From the NCBI RefSeq assembly GCF_004369225.1, contig NZ_QFFZ01000004.1:91244-155243 (forward strand): 64,000 nt of DNA. Reading direction: 5' to 3'. The notes beneath the pieces are model-generated. The model had not been told where the DNA came from and did no database searches. It saw only the letters and a list, made by a program, of their open reading frames with translations. Made by a program: the position numbers and the translations under genes. Source of the stretch: Pelotomaculum propionicicum (GTDB lineage Bacteria; Bacillota; Desulfotomaculia; Desulfotomaculales; Pelotomaculaceae). Each line of letters starts with the position of its first letter. Within the stretch, counting starts at the first letter, position 1. This document shows, piece by piece, positions 42,644-51,773 of this stretch.

Positions 42644-43522
42644 TTGAAACTGAACCATCAGGTGGCGGCGGAGGAAGCCGGACGCACCGCCGAGAAGATC
42701 ATACGTGACAGGATGGGCCTATCCCGCTCTATGATCCGCAAATTAAAGCGGTTGTCAGGAGTGCTGGTGAACGGCGAGTCTGTTTATTTAAACAAGAGGC
42801 TGCGGGAAGGAGACAGTCTGAGCGTAGACCTGCGGCTGCCCGTGTGCACAGATGCGCCGCCTCAGCCCATACCTCTCAATATTGTGTTTGAAGACGGCCA
42901 TCTCCTGGTCATTGACAAGCCTGAAAACTTGCTGGTGCATCCTCTCAAGCACGAGCCGGAGAATACACTGGCCAACGCGGTTTTATATCACTACCTCCAG
43001 CATGACACTGAACCGGTGTTCCGCCCCGTAACGCGGCTGGACCGGAACACTACAGGCCTGGTGGTTGTGGCCAAAAACGCCCATGCCGGGTTCCGCCTGG
43101 CGCGGCAGCTGGCCGCCGGCGATTTGTGGCGGGAATATTATGCGGTTGTGCACGGCCTTTTAAAGCCGGAAAATGGTTCGATTGACCTGCCCATAGGCCG
43201 CGTCGGGGGCAGTAATGTAAAACACACAGTCTGTCCGGGCGGCAGGCCGGCTTTAACATATTATCAGGTAGACAAGTATTTAGCAGGCGCCACACTTGTC
43301 AAGCTGCGCCTGGCGACCGGACGCACCCACCAGATCAGGGTGCACCTGAGTCATATCGGCCACCCGCTGGCCGGTGACACCCTCTACGGCGGGCGCCTTG
43401 AAGGTATTGCAAGACAGGCCCTGCACTGCGCCCGGATAGGTTTCCGGCATCCCATCACCGGTGAAGTGTTGGATTTTGCAGCGCCCCTGCCGGAAGATAT
43501 GCGTAGGCTGCTGAAAATTTGA
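42644..43522 (+). CDS. RluA/RluD-family pseudouridine synthase
   Basis: 292 residues from TTG 42644 with GGAAGAGG before it. An S4 RNA-binding domain (MIRKLKRLSGVLVNGESVYLNKRLREGD) precedes the synthase domain with the catalytic RLDRNTTGLVVVAKN (Asp in RLD) and later RTHQIRVHLSHIGHPLAGDTLYGG. It converts uridine to pseudouridine in ribosomal or transfer RNA. The exact target (23S sites or tRNA) cannot be assigned. Confidence 0.92.
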   Translation: MKLNHQVAAEEAGRTAEKIIRDRMGLSRSMIRKLKRLSGVLVNGESVYLNKRLREGDSLSVDLRLPVCTDAPPQPIPLNIVFEDGHLLVIDKPENLLVHPLKHEPENTLANAVLYHYLQHDTEPVFRPVTRLDRNTTGLVVVAKNAHAGFRLARQLAAGDLWREYYAVVHGLLKPENGSIDLPIGRVGGSNVKHTVCPGGRPALTYYQVDKYLAGATLVKLRLATGRTHQIRVHLSHIGHPLAGDTLYGGRLEGIARQALHCARIGFRHPITGEVLDFAAPLPEDMRRLLKI

Positions 43523-43541
43523 TTATAAAGGCGGGTTCATC

Positions 43542-44255
43542 TTGAAGGCTTTAGTTGTTCAGACAGTTGATATTGTACGGCCTGGCCTGATCAAGGACGT
43601 GCTTGAGGAGGCCGGCTGGCTGCTTGACATACGTTTAATGGAGCGGCCGGGGTCCTTTTTGCCGGACGATTTAACCGGTTTCGGCGCCCTGATCGTACTG
43701 GGCGGCCCGATGAACGTTTATGAAGAAGACGCCTATCCATACTTAAGGCAGGTAGACCTGCTTATTAAACAGGCGGTCAAACAGGGCATGCCCGTCCTGG
43801 GCACCTGCCTGGGCGGGCAGTTGATTGCCAAGGCCCTCGGCGCGCCGGTCACCCTCAATCCGGTACAGGAAATCGGCTGGTACCTGATGCGGCTCACAGC
43901 CGAAGGAAGCAAATCGCCCTTCTTTAAAGATCTGCCCGGGGAGTTTCCGGTCTTCCACTGGCACAGCGACACCTTCGCCCTGCCCGGCGGCGCTTCGCAC
44001 CTGGCAGAAACCGGCGCCTGCGCCAACCAGGCTTTCTCTTACGGCCCCAACGTGCTTGCCGTGCAGTTTCACCTGGAAATCACACCTTCCATTATTTATG
44101 ACTGGAACAGGGAATGGGCCGGCGATATAGAGGAATTCCACGGTCCGGGGTCCGTGGCAAAGCTGGAGGCTGAGACTGCTTTGATTTGGCCCGGCTGCAG
44201 GCAGGCAGCTGTGCAAATTATTAAGAACTGGGCTGTTCAGGCGTTAGCCCGCTAG
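43542..44255 (+). CDS. Class I glutamine amidotransferase (GMP-synthase-like)
   Basis: 237 residues from TTG 43542. Nucleophile Cys89 lies in VLGTCLGGQLIAKALG, and the His/Glu of the triad are in AVQFHLEITPS. FHWHSDTFALPGGA is typical of the stand-alone GMP-synthase-like amidotransferases, which lack the synthetase half and often act on gamma-glutamyl amides or peptides. The gene follows the pseudouridine synthase by 19 bases. Function not specific. Confidence 0.88.
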   Translation: MKALVVQTVDIVRPGLIKDVLEEAGWLLDIRLMERPGSFLPDDLTGFGALIVLGGPMNVYEEDAYPYLRQVDLLIKQAVKQGMPVLGTCLGGQLIAKALGAPVTLNPVQEIGWYLMRLTAEGSKSPFFKDLPGEFPVFHWHSDTFALPGGASHLAETGACANQAFSYGPNVLAVQFHLEITPSIIYDWNREWAGDIEEFHGPGSVAKLEAETALIWPGCRQAAVQIIKNWAVQALAR

Positions 44256-44286
44256 CTGGAATCATAAGTTAGAGCGGGGGGAGAGG

Positions 44287-44353
44287 GTGAGACAAGGGGA
44301 CGGTTCTCCTGTCTCACCTCAAGTGAGACAGGAGAACCGTCCCCTTGTCTCAC
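44287..44353. repeat. 31-bp perfect inverted repeat between convergent genes
   Basis: GTGAGACAAGGGGACGGTTC begins the left arm (44287-44317) and an exact inverse copy fills 44323-44353 after a five-base loop. The motif resembles REP-type elements reported in clostridial and other genomes with RAYT transposases. It probably forms a very stable hairpin and may also serve as terminator for both converging genes. Confidence 0.9.
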
Positions 44354-44359
44354 GGCTTG

Positions 44360-45019
44360 TCAGTTTCCGTCGTGGGTAGCCCTTCCATCTCCGCTGACCG
44401 GTATTGCATCACCCAGGAAGACAGGCTTCGCGTGTGTGTTCACCTGCCAAAAAGCCTTTAGCCGGGCAGGGATTTCCCGCAGTGAATAATACTCCGCCCC
44501 GTAATAGGTATGCCTGTCCGCTGCCACTCCTACAGCCGCAAGCCCAAGGGAGCGCGCGGTGTAAACCGCCCGCGGCAGGTGATAGGCCTGGGTTACGATC
44601 ACCGCATTTTCCACCTGGAAGATCTCTTTAGCCCTGTACATGCTGTCGTAAGTGGAAAAGCCGGCGTGGTCCATAAATATGTCAGCAGAGGGTACTCCCA
44701 GCTCTTCAGCATATTTACGCATATTATTTACCTCGTCATAATCCTTTTGACCGTGATCTCCGCTCATAATAATCTTTTTTACTTTGTTGTTTTTGTAGAG
44801 ATCTACAGCTGTTTCAACCCGGTCAGCCAGCATCTCGCACAACTGGCCGTTGGAGAAAACAAAGGCGCCCGGGACTATGGCAGCCTGCGCAGCGGGGACT
44901 TCCCGCGGTCCGGCAATATATTTGCCGCCTTTAATTTTTACGAATCTTTCCGCCGCCAGTGCCCCCATGATCAAGGCCAGCAAAAGCAGCAAAAAAATAG
45001 TTTTTTTATTAGTAAACAC
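44360..45019 (-). CDS. SanA/YdcF-like (DUF218) membrane-anchored protein
   Basis: 219 residues from GTG at 45019, where AAAGGCGG is eight bases upstream; a TTG three codons before is the alternative. One N-terminal membrane helix (KTIFLLLLLALIMGAL), then a DUF218 domain: AIVPGAFVFSNGQLCEML, KKIIMSGDHGQKDYDEV, HAGFSTYDSMYRAKEIF and VIVTQAYHLPRAVYTA. SanA-type proteins are linked to envelope barrier and vancomycin sensitivity. A divergent MocR regulator lies upstream and the long inverted repeat follows its stop. Confidence 0.85.
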   Translation of the reverse strand: MFTNKKTIFLLLLLALIMGALAAERFVKIKGGKYIAGPREVPAAQAAIVPGAFVFSNGQLCEMLADRVETAVDLYKNNKVKKIIMSGDHGQKDYDEVNNMRKYAEELGVPSADIFMDHAGFSTYDSMYRAKEIFQVENAVIVTQAYHLPRAVYTARSLGLAAVGVAADRHTYYGAEYYSLREIPARLKAFWQVNTHAKPVFLGDAIPVSGDGRATHDGN

Positions 45020-45134
45020 AGGTCGCAACCGCCTTTATAGTTATATAAAAGAAAAGTAGTCTCTAATCTAAACGCAGCTGAATTTAATTTTGTGACACTT
45101 TTTTCAAGGGCGAAAGTTTTGTCAAAGAGAGTAG

Positions 45135-46658
45135 TTACACGATAGGCCTAAACGGAATACTAACCGGGGTTTCTTTGCGTTTATCCGCCCTGGCTAACCT
45201 CGCCAGCACCTCGGACAGACGCTTGGCCGCTTCAGACAAAAGATGTTCAGGGTGGGTTGTGAAACATAGTCGTATTTCCCTTTCACCGTCCGGTGTGCTG
45301 TAAAAAGCCTCGCCGGGAACAAAAGAAAGGCCGGTTTTGGCAGCCTCATGCAGCAGCCTGCCGGATAAAACCGGAACCTGGATTTTGCACCATAGATAAA
45401 AACCACCCTCAGGCAGGCTGAAAGTAAGATCCTGGTGGCAAAAGTGCCGCAGTGCTTCCACCAGGGCATCACGGCGCTTTTTATATTCAGCGCGCACAAA
45501 AGCCAGGTGTGCGGGCAGGCTCCCCTGGTCAAGCAGGCGGCAAATCAGGATCTGGGCGAGGTTGTTGCTGTGTAAATCAATGTACTGCTTTTCCAGGGCC
45601 AGCCTGTTGATCAAGGCCGGGTGGGCAGCCGCATAGCCGATCCTCAGGCCGGGACAAAGAATTTTGGAGAAGGTGCTTAAATACACAACACCGCCATAAG
45701 TGTCAAGTGCCTTAAGAGAGGGGGGCGGCTCTTCCCCGTAGTACAAGTCACTGTACGGGTCGTCCTCCAGTATCGCCAGCCTGTGCCGGGCGGCTAACTG
45801 CAGCAGTTCCCGGCGCTGGTTTTCGGGCAATACCCTGCCGGTGGGGTTATGGTAGGTGGGAATCATATATAAAAGTTTGGGGCGGTAACGGATCAGGTAA
45901 TCCTCCAGCAAAGCAAAGGGAAAAGCTCCGGCAACAGGCAGGGTCAGGACCCGGGCGCCTGAGGCCTGGAAAACCTGGTGGGCGCCGATAAATGTGGGAG
46001 ACTCCACCACAACATAGTCACCCGGTTCCAGTAAAACTTTGCTGATCAGGTATAACCCCTGTTGGGACCCGGCAGTGATCATGATATTTTCCATTGAAAG
46101 GTGTATTCCTTTGGCGTCCAGCAGTCCGGCTACTGACAGGCGGAGCGGGCCGTAGCCCTCAGTAGGAATATGCCCTAAATCAGCCTTGTTTGTACCGCCC
46201 TTGTCTTGATTAAACAGTTTCTGAAAGAGTTTGACAGGATAAAACGCCGGGTCCGGCATGCCTGCCGCCAGGGAGATATTACCTGAGTCAAGATTGGTGT
46301 CTACCAGTTCTCTCAATATCGAGGATAGGGGAGATTGGGGAGACGGGGTAAAAAGCTGGTGCCAGGGAACCCCGGACAGAGCGTTCTCCCTGGTTATAGA
46401 CAACTCTGCCACATAAGTGCCGCTGCCCACTTTTGTTTCAACCAGGCCCTGCTGCTCCAGGCACCGGTAGGCGTTAATGGACGTTGTACGGCTTACTCCA
46501 AAGAGTGCTGCCAGTTTCCGTTCGGGAGGCAGTTTGGCGCCGGCGGGCAGAGTGTGACTGGTTATTTTACTGCTGAGCAGGTCAGCTATTTGCAAATAAA
46601 GAGGCTGCGCTGAATGTGGGTCCAATTTGAAATCGGGCTGTAATTTGGATATGTTCAT
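45135..46658 (-). CDS. MocR-type regulator (GntR DNA-binding domain fused to PLP aminotransferase)
   Basis: 507 residues from ATG 46658, with AAAGGAG 12 bases before it; a TTG at 46688 would add ten residues. Residues 10-80 are a GntR winged helix (QPLYLQIADLLSSKI, LPPERKLAALFGVSRTTSINAYRCLEQQGLVETKVGSGTYV). The rest is a fold-type I aminotransferase domain with TAGSQQGLYLISKVLLEPGD, PTYHNPTGRVLP, DDPYSDLYYGE and STFSKILCPGLRIGY, the Lys in SK being the PLP lysine. Such proteins sense amino compounds. It is divergent from azlCD and probably controls them through the inverted repeat between the genes. Confidence 0.9.
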   Translation of the reverse strand: MNISKLQPDFKLDPHSAQPLYLQIADLLSSKITSHTLPAGAKLPPERKLAALFGVSRTTSINAYRCLEQQGLVETKVGSGTYVAELSITRENALSGVPWHQLFTPSPQSPLSSILRELVDTNLDSGNISLAAGMPDPAFYPVKLFQKLFNQDKGGTNKADLGHIPTEGYGPLRLSVAGLLDAKGIHLSMENIMITAGSQQGLYLISKVLLEPGDYVVVESPTFIGAHQVFQASGARVLTLPVAGAFPFALLEDYLIRYRPKLLYMIPTYHNPTGRVLPENQRRELLQLAARHRLAILEDDPYSDLYYGEEPPPSLKALDTYGGVVYLSTFSKILCPGLRIGYAAAHPALINRLALEKQYIDLHSNNLAQILICRLLDQGSLPAHLAFVRAEYKKRRDALVEALRHFCHQDLTFSLPEGGFYLWCKIQVPVLSGRLLHEAAKTGLSFVPGEAFYSTPDGEREIRLCFTTHPEHLLSEAAKRLSEVLARLARADKRKETPVSIPFRPIV

Positions 46659-46681
46659 AGCCAGGGGAAACTCCTTTTTTG

Positions 46682-46716
46682 TATCCAATTTAATCTGATA
46701 TATGGTTAATTGGATA
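46682..46716. promoter_or_regulatory. Inverted repeat in the mocR-azlC divergent region, candidate operator
   Basis: TATCCAATT (46682-46690) is repeated in inverse as AATTGGATA (46708-46716) with a 17-base spacer. The 9-base arms are perfect. Location between the MocR gene and azlC fits a MocR binding site. Confidence 0.65.
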
Positions 46717-46772
46717 TTTACGGTGTTTTTCCTGCCGGTTAATATATAAAAAAATGAATGTGGGGTGCAGGC

Positions 46773-47504
46773 GTGTCAATAGCTAAAACCCATGCTAAAC
46801 CTGAACCTTATCTGCTGGCGGGTGAATTCTGGCACGGTGTCCGTGACAGCCTGCCGGTGGCCCTTAGTGTAGTACCATTTGGACTGACCTGTGGGGTCAT
46901 GGGCCTGACAGTGGGGCTGACCTTTCTTGAAACTGTGAGCATGTCAGTGCTCGTGTTTGCCGGAGCCGCGCAGTTTATCAGCATGACCATGCTGGGCGCC
47001 GGAATAACAGCATTCAGCTTGATCGTCCTGACCACTTTGCTTATAAATTTGCGGCATCTATTGATGGGAGCATCCCTGGCGCCTTATATGGCCAGGCTGC
47101 CCATGCCCCTGCAGGCTGTTTTAGCCTTCGGGCTGGTTGACGAAACATATGCGCTGATCATGAACCGGATCCTGGTCAAGGAGTACAGCCCCGGTTACCA
47201 GATGGGATGCAATGTGAACTTTTATTTGGTCTGGGTAGCTTCCACCGCGGCGGGCGTGTTTTTGGGAGGTTATATACCTGACCCGCTGGCCTGGGGACTG
47301 GATTTTGCCCTGCCGGCTTTGCTTATGGCTTTGTTGATACCACGGCTGGCGGACCGGCCCAGCTATTTTGCCTGTATCGTGTCGGCGCTGGTTGCCGTGT
47401 TGGGCGCGCTGTACCTGCCGGGCAAGTGGTATATTATCATCGCCTGCCTGGCTGCCAGCGCGGTAGGCGGGTTCATGGAAGGAGAGAGCAGCAGTGCGCG
47501 GTGA
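46773..47504 (+). CDS. azlC: AzlC-family branched-chain amino acid exporter, large subunit
   Basis: 243 residues from GTG 46773 (GGGG about seven bases upstream); an ATG at 46758 has no ribosome site. About seven helices. Family marks are FWHGVRDSLPVALSVVPFGLTCGVMG, FAGAAQFISMTMLGAG, NLRHLLMGASLAPYM and LAFGLVDETYAL. With AzlD it forms an exporter of branched-chain amino acids or related compounds. Overlaps azlD by 11 bases. Likely under the divergent MocR protein. Confidence 0.92.
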   Translation: MSIAKTHAKPEPYLLAGEFWHGVRDSLPVALSVVPFGLTCGVMGLTVGLTFLETVSMSVLVFAGAAQFISMTMLGAGITAFSLIVLTTLLINLRHLLMGASLAPYMARLPMPLQAVLAFGLVDETYALIMNRILVKEYSPGYQMGCNVNFYLVWVASTAAGVFLGGYIPDPLAWGLDFALPALLMALLIPRLADRPSYFACIVSALVAVLGALYLPGKWYIIIACLAASAVGGFMEGESSSAR

Positions 47505-47817
47505 GATATTCTTAATCATTGCCGGTATGGCCATAGCCACTTATTTTACCCGGTTTGCCTGCCTGGTGCTGTTCCGCGCGGGCGGTGTGCCCGGCTGGCT
47601 GGAAAGGTGGCTGAAGCATGTGCCGACCGCCATTTTGACCTCCCTGATCGTTCCGGCCCTGCTGCTGCCCAGGGGCACCCTGGATTTGTCTTTGAGCAAC
47701 AACTATTTACTGGCAGGCTGTGTCGCCGCCGTAACTGCTTATAAAACCCGCAATGTCATAGCCACCATGGTCCTGGGTTTAATCGTGATGCTGGCACTCT
47801 GCTGGATAAGCCGCTAG
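47494..47817 (+). CDS. azlD: AzlD-family exporter small subunit
   Basis: 107 residues, GTG start inside the azlC end. Three to four helices with the family pattern IIAGMAIATYFTRFACLVLF, LKHVPTAILTSLIVPALLLP and GCVAAVTAYKTRNVIATMVLGLIVMLAL. Works with AzlC. Confidence 0.9.
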   Translation: MRGEIFLIIAGMAIATYFTRFACLVLFRAGGVPGWLERWLKHVPTAILTSLIVPALLLPRGTLDLSLSNNYLLAGCVAAVTAYKTRNVIATMVLGLIVMLALCWISR

Positions 47818-47855
47818 ACTGAGTCAGAGACATGTCTCTGACTTAGTTGATTTTT
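47818..47855 (+). terminator. Terminator after azlD
   Basis: A 30-base near-perfect palindrome (47818-47847; ACTGAGTCAGAGACA... mirrored) directly after the azlD stop, followed by TGATTTTTA. The 15-base stem has one wobble. Confidence 0.7.
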
Positions 47856-47982
47856 ATGGGTATATGGATGTAATAAACACTTGTTTCCCACCTTTGATCT
47901 GCATTATTACTGCCGGTTTAACGGGGTTCCCGTCCTCCCAGCGCGAAATTTTGCCGGTTACCGCAGGGTAATCTTTTGTATT
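47854..47982 (-). pseudogene. C-terminal remnant of a branched-chain amino acid ABC substrate-binding protein
   Basis: On the minus strand a frame of 42 residues reads ...KDYPAVTGKISRWEDGNPVK and PAVIMQIKGGKQVFITSIYP before a stop. This is the typical tail of LivK-type binding proteins (G-x-V-x-G-x-I-S-(F/W)-x-x-x-G-x-P-x-K-P and QIK-G-K-x-V-x-V-T). An upstream stop cuts it off; the rest of the gene is gone. The rest of 47983-48101 holds nothing I recognise. Confidence 0.5.
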
Positions 47983-48101
47983 TTACAGAGCTTGCATGAT
48001 ATATTTTAAAAATATGAAGGTTAAGAGATTAACTAACCCACAGACAAGCTTCTCACCCCGGAACTGGAACCCCCTTTTTCTATAAGCAAAAGGACATTAC
48101 G

Positions 48102-48130
48102 TTGACTCATTTATTTATTTGTATTATGTT
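48102..48130 (+). promoter_or_regulatory. Sigma-A promoter for the TPR gene
   Basis: TTGACT (48102-48107) and TATGTT (48125-48130) with a 17-base spacer, 40 bases before the start codon at 48171. Confidence 0.6.
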
Positions 48131-48170
48131 AGACTAGAAATAGTTGTCCGCATAATGAGGGGGGCTCCGC

Positions 48171-48848
48171 ATGAAATTTTTCGGTTTATACGTCTTATTA
48201 TCCATATTGACCCGGAACCCGCTGCTGGCACTGGTCATACTTTTGCTGGTATTTTTGTTTGCCGAGCACCGCTTTATCGGCATCCTGCCGGATGTTTTCC
48301 AGCCCTGGCGGCGGGCCGGCCGGGTCGCGCAGCTGAAAAGGGAGATCTCTGTAAACCCGGCCAACGCCGAGGCCTACCTGGAATTGGGAGAGGTTTATTT
48401 CCGCCAGGGAAAATACAGTCAGGCTGCGTCTTTTCTGGAGAATGCGGCGGCCAAGATGGGCGGGCACCCCCTTTTCCACCTCTACCTGGGCGCCTCATAC
48501 TACTACCTGGGCAGGGTTGAAGAAGGAAAAAGCGAGATTGAAAAAGCGATAGCCGCCAACCCTAAGGTCAGCCAGGGAGAGCCCTACCTGTACCTGGCAG
48601 CCATCAGCCTGGACCAAAAGCAGCCGGCTGAAACAGTAGAGTACATTTTTCAGCAGCTGATGTTGTACGGCTCGCCCAGGGTGTTTTACCAGGCTGGAAA
48701 AGTGTTTTTACAGGCTGGCGATCAGCAGAGGGCGAGGCAGCTTTTCAGGGAAACCATAGACAACTATGAAGCCTGCCGGGGCGCGCTGCGGCGGGTTTAC
48801 AGGAAATGGGCCTTTCTGTCCAGAATCAGCCTTCTGTCCATAAAATAA
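48171..48848 (+). CDS. Membrane-anchored tetratricopeptide-repeat protein
   Basis: 225 residues, GGGGGG before the ATG. Residues 1-45 hold one or two membrane helices, the rest has at least three TPR units (NPANAEAYLELGEVYFRQGKYSQAASFLENA; HLYLGASYYYLGRVEEGKSEIEKA; VFYQAGKVFLQAGDQQRARQLFRETI). A scaffold on the inner face of the membrane. No specific partner can be named; the RACo-like gene follows 79 bases later. Confidence 0.8.
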   Translation: MKFFGLYVLLSILTRNPLLALVILLLVFLFAEHRFIGILPDVFQPWRRAGRVAQLKREISVNPANAEAYLELGEVYFRQGKYSQAASFLENAAAKMGGHPLFHLYLGASYYYLGRVEEGKSEIEKAIAANPKVSQGEPYLYLAAISLDQKQPAETVEYIFQQLMLYGSPRVFYQAGKVFLQAGDQQRARQLFRETIDNYEACRGALRRVYRKWAFLSRISLLSIK

Positions 48849-48927
48849 TGCTGCTCTTCTTTTGAATGGACAGGTTTTGTATATAAATAACCGGGTTATT
48901 CCGGTAACAGATAGGCAGGTAATGCTA

Positions 48928-50769
48928 ATGTCAAACAACCCTGTTAATGTGGCTTTTTTGCCTGCGGGCAAAAAAATAAACATTCCTTGGGGGACCACTC
49001 TCATCAAAGCGGCTAATGAAGCCGGCGTTGAGGTGGATGCCGTGTGCGGAGGTAAAGGTACATGCGGCAAGTGCCGGGCTAAAGTAATTGAAGGCGCGAT
49101 AAGCGAGGCAACCAGATCCGAAGCGGATCGCCTTTCCTTAGAGGAGTTGAAGAACGGCTATGTTTTACTTTGTCAGAGAAGGATACTTGGTGATGTTGTA
49201 CTAGAAACGCTGCCTTCCCTTGCCCGGCAGGAAAGTAATGGGTCAACCAAAGGAAAAATAATTGATGCGGCTTTAGAAGTGGCGCCTTTAATATCAAAAA
49301 CTTACCACGAACTTAGCAGGCCGACCATTAAAGATCAGGTGGCCGACCTGGAAAGGATACTGAACAGGCTGCCACGGGAGACCAGGGCAGGTGTCAGACT
49401 GCTCAGCCAAGTTCCGGATGTGTTAAGGGAAGCCGGATATTGTGTGACATCAGTCGTTCAGGAAGGTGAACTGATAGCCCTGGAGAAGGGCAATACGGTT
49501 TCAGAGATGTATGGCATAGCCGTTGATGTGGGCACAACCAGTGTGGCCGGCTATCTGGTTGACCTGGCGCGGGGCAAGGTAACCGCTTCCGTCTCGGCCG
49601 CCAACCGCCAGAGAGCACACGGAGCCGACGTGGTGTCACGCATCACATATATCATGGAAGACGACAAAGGGCTTGCCGAACTGCAAAAACTTATAGCCCA
49701 AACAATAGATGAAATCGTTGGCAAATTACTGCAGCAATCCGGTGTGCCGGCGGAGCATATATATGTTTTAACATTGATCGGAAATACCGTAATGAGCCAC
49801 CTGCTGCTCGGCGTTACTCCCGTGGGTGTTGCCTCGGCTCCTTTTGTGCCGGCTTTCTCCGGCAGCGTCAGGGGTGCGGTGGCGGACCTTGGAATAAAAA
49901 GTTTACCCGCATACACTCGTTTTGTGCTGCTGCCGAACGTGGCCGGTTATGTTGGTTCAGATACTATCGGCGTGATCCTGGCCACCAAAATATATAATTT
50001 GCCGGGCACATGGCTGGCTATTGACATCGGCACCAATGGTGAGGTTGTGCTTGCTTCAGGCAACAGGCTGCTTACCTGCTCGACCGCCGCCGGGCCGGCC
50101 TTCGAGGGGGCCTGCATCAGCCAGGGCATGAGGGCTGAACCAGGCGCCATCAGCCAGGTCCGGATGGAAAATGACGTGGAGATAACTGTAATAGGTGATG
50201 CAGAACCTGTGGGCATTTGCGGTTCCGGGCTGATCGACGCTGTTTCAGAGATGATCAGATTGGGGATTGTAAAGAGCAGCGGGCGCATAAAAAGCCCTGA
50301 GGACCTGCCGCCCGGCTTTCCCGCGGCATTGATAAGAAGGATCAAACAGAACGGGAATGGCAATAAATTTATTCTGGCAGAAGGGGAGCGGGAGGTTTCA
50401 ATCACCCAAAGTGATATAAATGAACTGCAACTGGGCAAAGGCGCTGTTAGGGCCGGCATAGAAATTTTACTGACTGAACTTGATTTAAAGCCTTCTGACC
50501 TGGACGGGATTTTACTCGCAGGCGCTTTTGGCAGCAACCTGCGCCCCGCGAGTCTGAAAGGAATCGGCATGCTTCCCGACGTTCCATTAAGCAGTATTAA
50601 GCCTGTTGGAAATGCGGCGGGGACAGGAGCCATACTGGCCCTATTATCTAAAAGGCAAATGGAGGTCGCTTTGTCACTGCCCAGGCGTATTGAACATGTT
50701 GAATTATCACTGCATCATGGATTCCAGCGCGCTTTTGCCAGAGGGCTGAGCTTTGAGGTGAAAAAATAG
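48928..50769 (+). CDS. RACo-like corrinoid-activating ferredoxin/ASKHA ATPase (DUF4445)
   Basis: 613 residues from ATG 48928 (AGGCAGG eight bases before); an upstream ATG at 48862 has no ribosome site. The N-terminal [2Fe-2S] domain has C40-x5-C46-x2-C49 and C82. A linker leads to the ASKHA ATPase: GIAVDVGTTSVAGYLVDLA, WLAIDIGTNGEVVLAS and GICGSGLIDAVSEMIRLG. The C-terminus has RIEHVELSLHHGF. It reduces inactive Co(II) corrinoid to Co(I) with ATP. The nearby corrinoid protein genes are the likely clients. One-base overlap with the next gene. Confidence 0.93.
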   Translation: MSNNPVNVAFLPAGKKINIPWGTTLIKAANEAGVEVDAVCGGKGTCGKCRAKVIEGAISEATRSEADRLSLEELKNGYVLLCQRRILGDVVLETLPSLARQESNGSTKGKIIDAALEVAPLISKTYHELSRPTIKDQVADLERILNRLPRETRAGVRLLSQVPDVLREAGYCVTSVVQEGELIALEKGNTVSEMYGIAVDVGTTSVAGYLVDLARGKVTASVSAANRQRAHGADVVSRITYIMEDDKGLAELQKLIAQTIDEIVGKLLQQSGVPAEHIYVLTLIGNTVMSHLLLGVTPVGVASAPFVPAFSGSVRGAVADLGIKSLPAYTRFVLLPNVAGYVGSDTIGVILATKIYNLPGTWLAIDIGTNGEVVLASGNRLLTCSTAAGPAFEGACISQGMRAEPGAISQVRMENDVEITVIGDAEPVGICGSGLIDAVSEMIRLGIVKSSGRIKSPEDLPPGFPAALIRRIKQNGNGNKFILAEGEREVSITQSDINELQLGKGAVRAGIEILLTELDLKPSDLDGILLAGAFGSNLRPASLKGIGMLPDVPLSSIKPVGNAAGTGAILALLSKRQMEVALSLPRRIEHVELSLHHGFQRAFARGLSFEVKK

Positions 50770-51695
50770 TGTTAAGCCATGAACAGAAAAACACCCTTGG
50801 CAGCCGGGACAGGGTCGCACTGGCTATCCAGCGCCAGGAAACAGACAGGATCCCCAAAGGCGAAATCTGTATAGACGAAGCGGTGGTAAAAGCCAGTTTG
50901 TCGTGTGATAAAGTGGGCTTTGATGAGAATCTTGAGTTCACAAACAAACTGGGGCTGGATATTATCTGCCTGAATCCTTTGTATCCTGAGTTTAACGGGG
51001 ATTTGCCGGATTCCCGGGAGGTCTTTTGGGCTGACCTTAACAAATGGTCTGATACCAACCTTTTCAGGTTTGTCATGCTGGATGGCGTCCTGGGTTGGGG
51101 TATTAAGGTTTTTGGTTTTAACCAGTTTTTAATTCTCTCCAACAAATCTCCTCTTTCTTTTCATAGTTTCATTGAAAAAGTAGAGAGTCTAAATGTTGAA
51201 ATGGTCAGAAGGCTTATAGACGCGGGCGTGGACGGCCTCATTATCGCGGATGACCTGGCCTACCAAAGAGGGTTGTTGATCAACCCCCGGGTTATGAGGA
51301 GGTACATCTTTCCTTCTTTAGAATCACAAGTGGCTGAGATGGCTCGCGGTGGAGTCCCGGTTTTTATTCACTCGGACGGCAATATCAACGAGATCATCCC
51401 CGATATTATCGAGATTGGTTTCAACGGGCTGCACTGCATCGACCGGAACTCATCCATGGACATTTTTGACCTGCAGCAGAAATACGGCTCAAAGCTTTGT
51501 TTTTGGGGAAGCCTGCATGCGGAAGATTTGATTAAAGCGCGTGAGCCGGACTGTTTACAAACCCTGCTTGATACAATATTCACTATAGCCTCAAAAAAAG
51601 GTTTTATCCTGGGGACAAACTGCGGCCTGTTTAATGGAATCAGTTGGGACGGATTGATGCTTGTTTATGAAAAAATAAAAGAATTGGGAAAATAA
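50769..51695 (+). CDS. UroD-family methyltransferase, short form
   Basis: 308 residues, GTG start overlapping the RACo-like stop by one base. URO-D/MtaA-type TIM barrel: RDRVALAIQRQETDRIPKGE, GLDIICLNPLYPEF, LIDAGVDGLIIADDLAYQ, NPRVMRRYIFPS, GVPVFIHSDGNINEIIPDI and KLCFWGSLHAEDLI, ILGTNCGLFNG. The His in HSDG and Cys in TNCG could hold the zinc that activates a thiol methyl acceptor, as in MtaA/CmuA relatives. It may move a methyl group to or from a corrinoid protein. Probably paired with the corrinoid protein at 52560. Confidence 0.8.
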   Translation: MLSHEQKNTLGSRDRVALAIQRQETDRIPKGEICIDEAVVKASLSCDKVGFDENLEFTNKLGLDIICLNPLYPEFNGDLPDSREVFWADLNKWSDTNLFRFVMLDGVLGWGIKVFGFNQFLILSNKSPLSFHSFIEKVESLNVEMVRRLIDAGVDGLIIADDLAYQRGLLINPRVMRRYIFPSLESQVAEMARGGVPVFIHSDGNINEIIPDIIEIGFNGLHCIDRNSSMDIFDLQQKYGSKLCFWGSLHAEDLIKAREPDCLQTLLDTIFTIASKKGFILGTNCGLFNGISWDGLMLVYEKIKELGK

Positions 51696-51742
51696 ATGAA
51701 AAATTAATTGACTGCCGGCAACCAATATAGTAGGATTTATTT

Positions 51743-51758
51743 GTATAGATGTCTAAAC
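51743..51758. promoter_or_regulatory. GntR operator 1, before gntR
   Basis: GTATAG-ATGT-CTAAAC, an imperfect palindrome of the form GTnTAG-N4-CTAnAC, 15 bases before the GntR start codon. The same form occurs at 53219-53234 and 56482-56497. Confidence 0.75.
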
Positions 51759-51773
51759 AGGATTTGAGGTAAC

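Noticed and set aside
47818..47847. Palindrome after azlD as a regulatory operator
   Set aside because: Position right after a stop codon and the following T-rich bases fit a terminator better.
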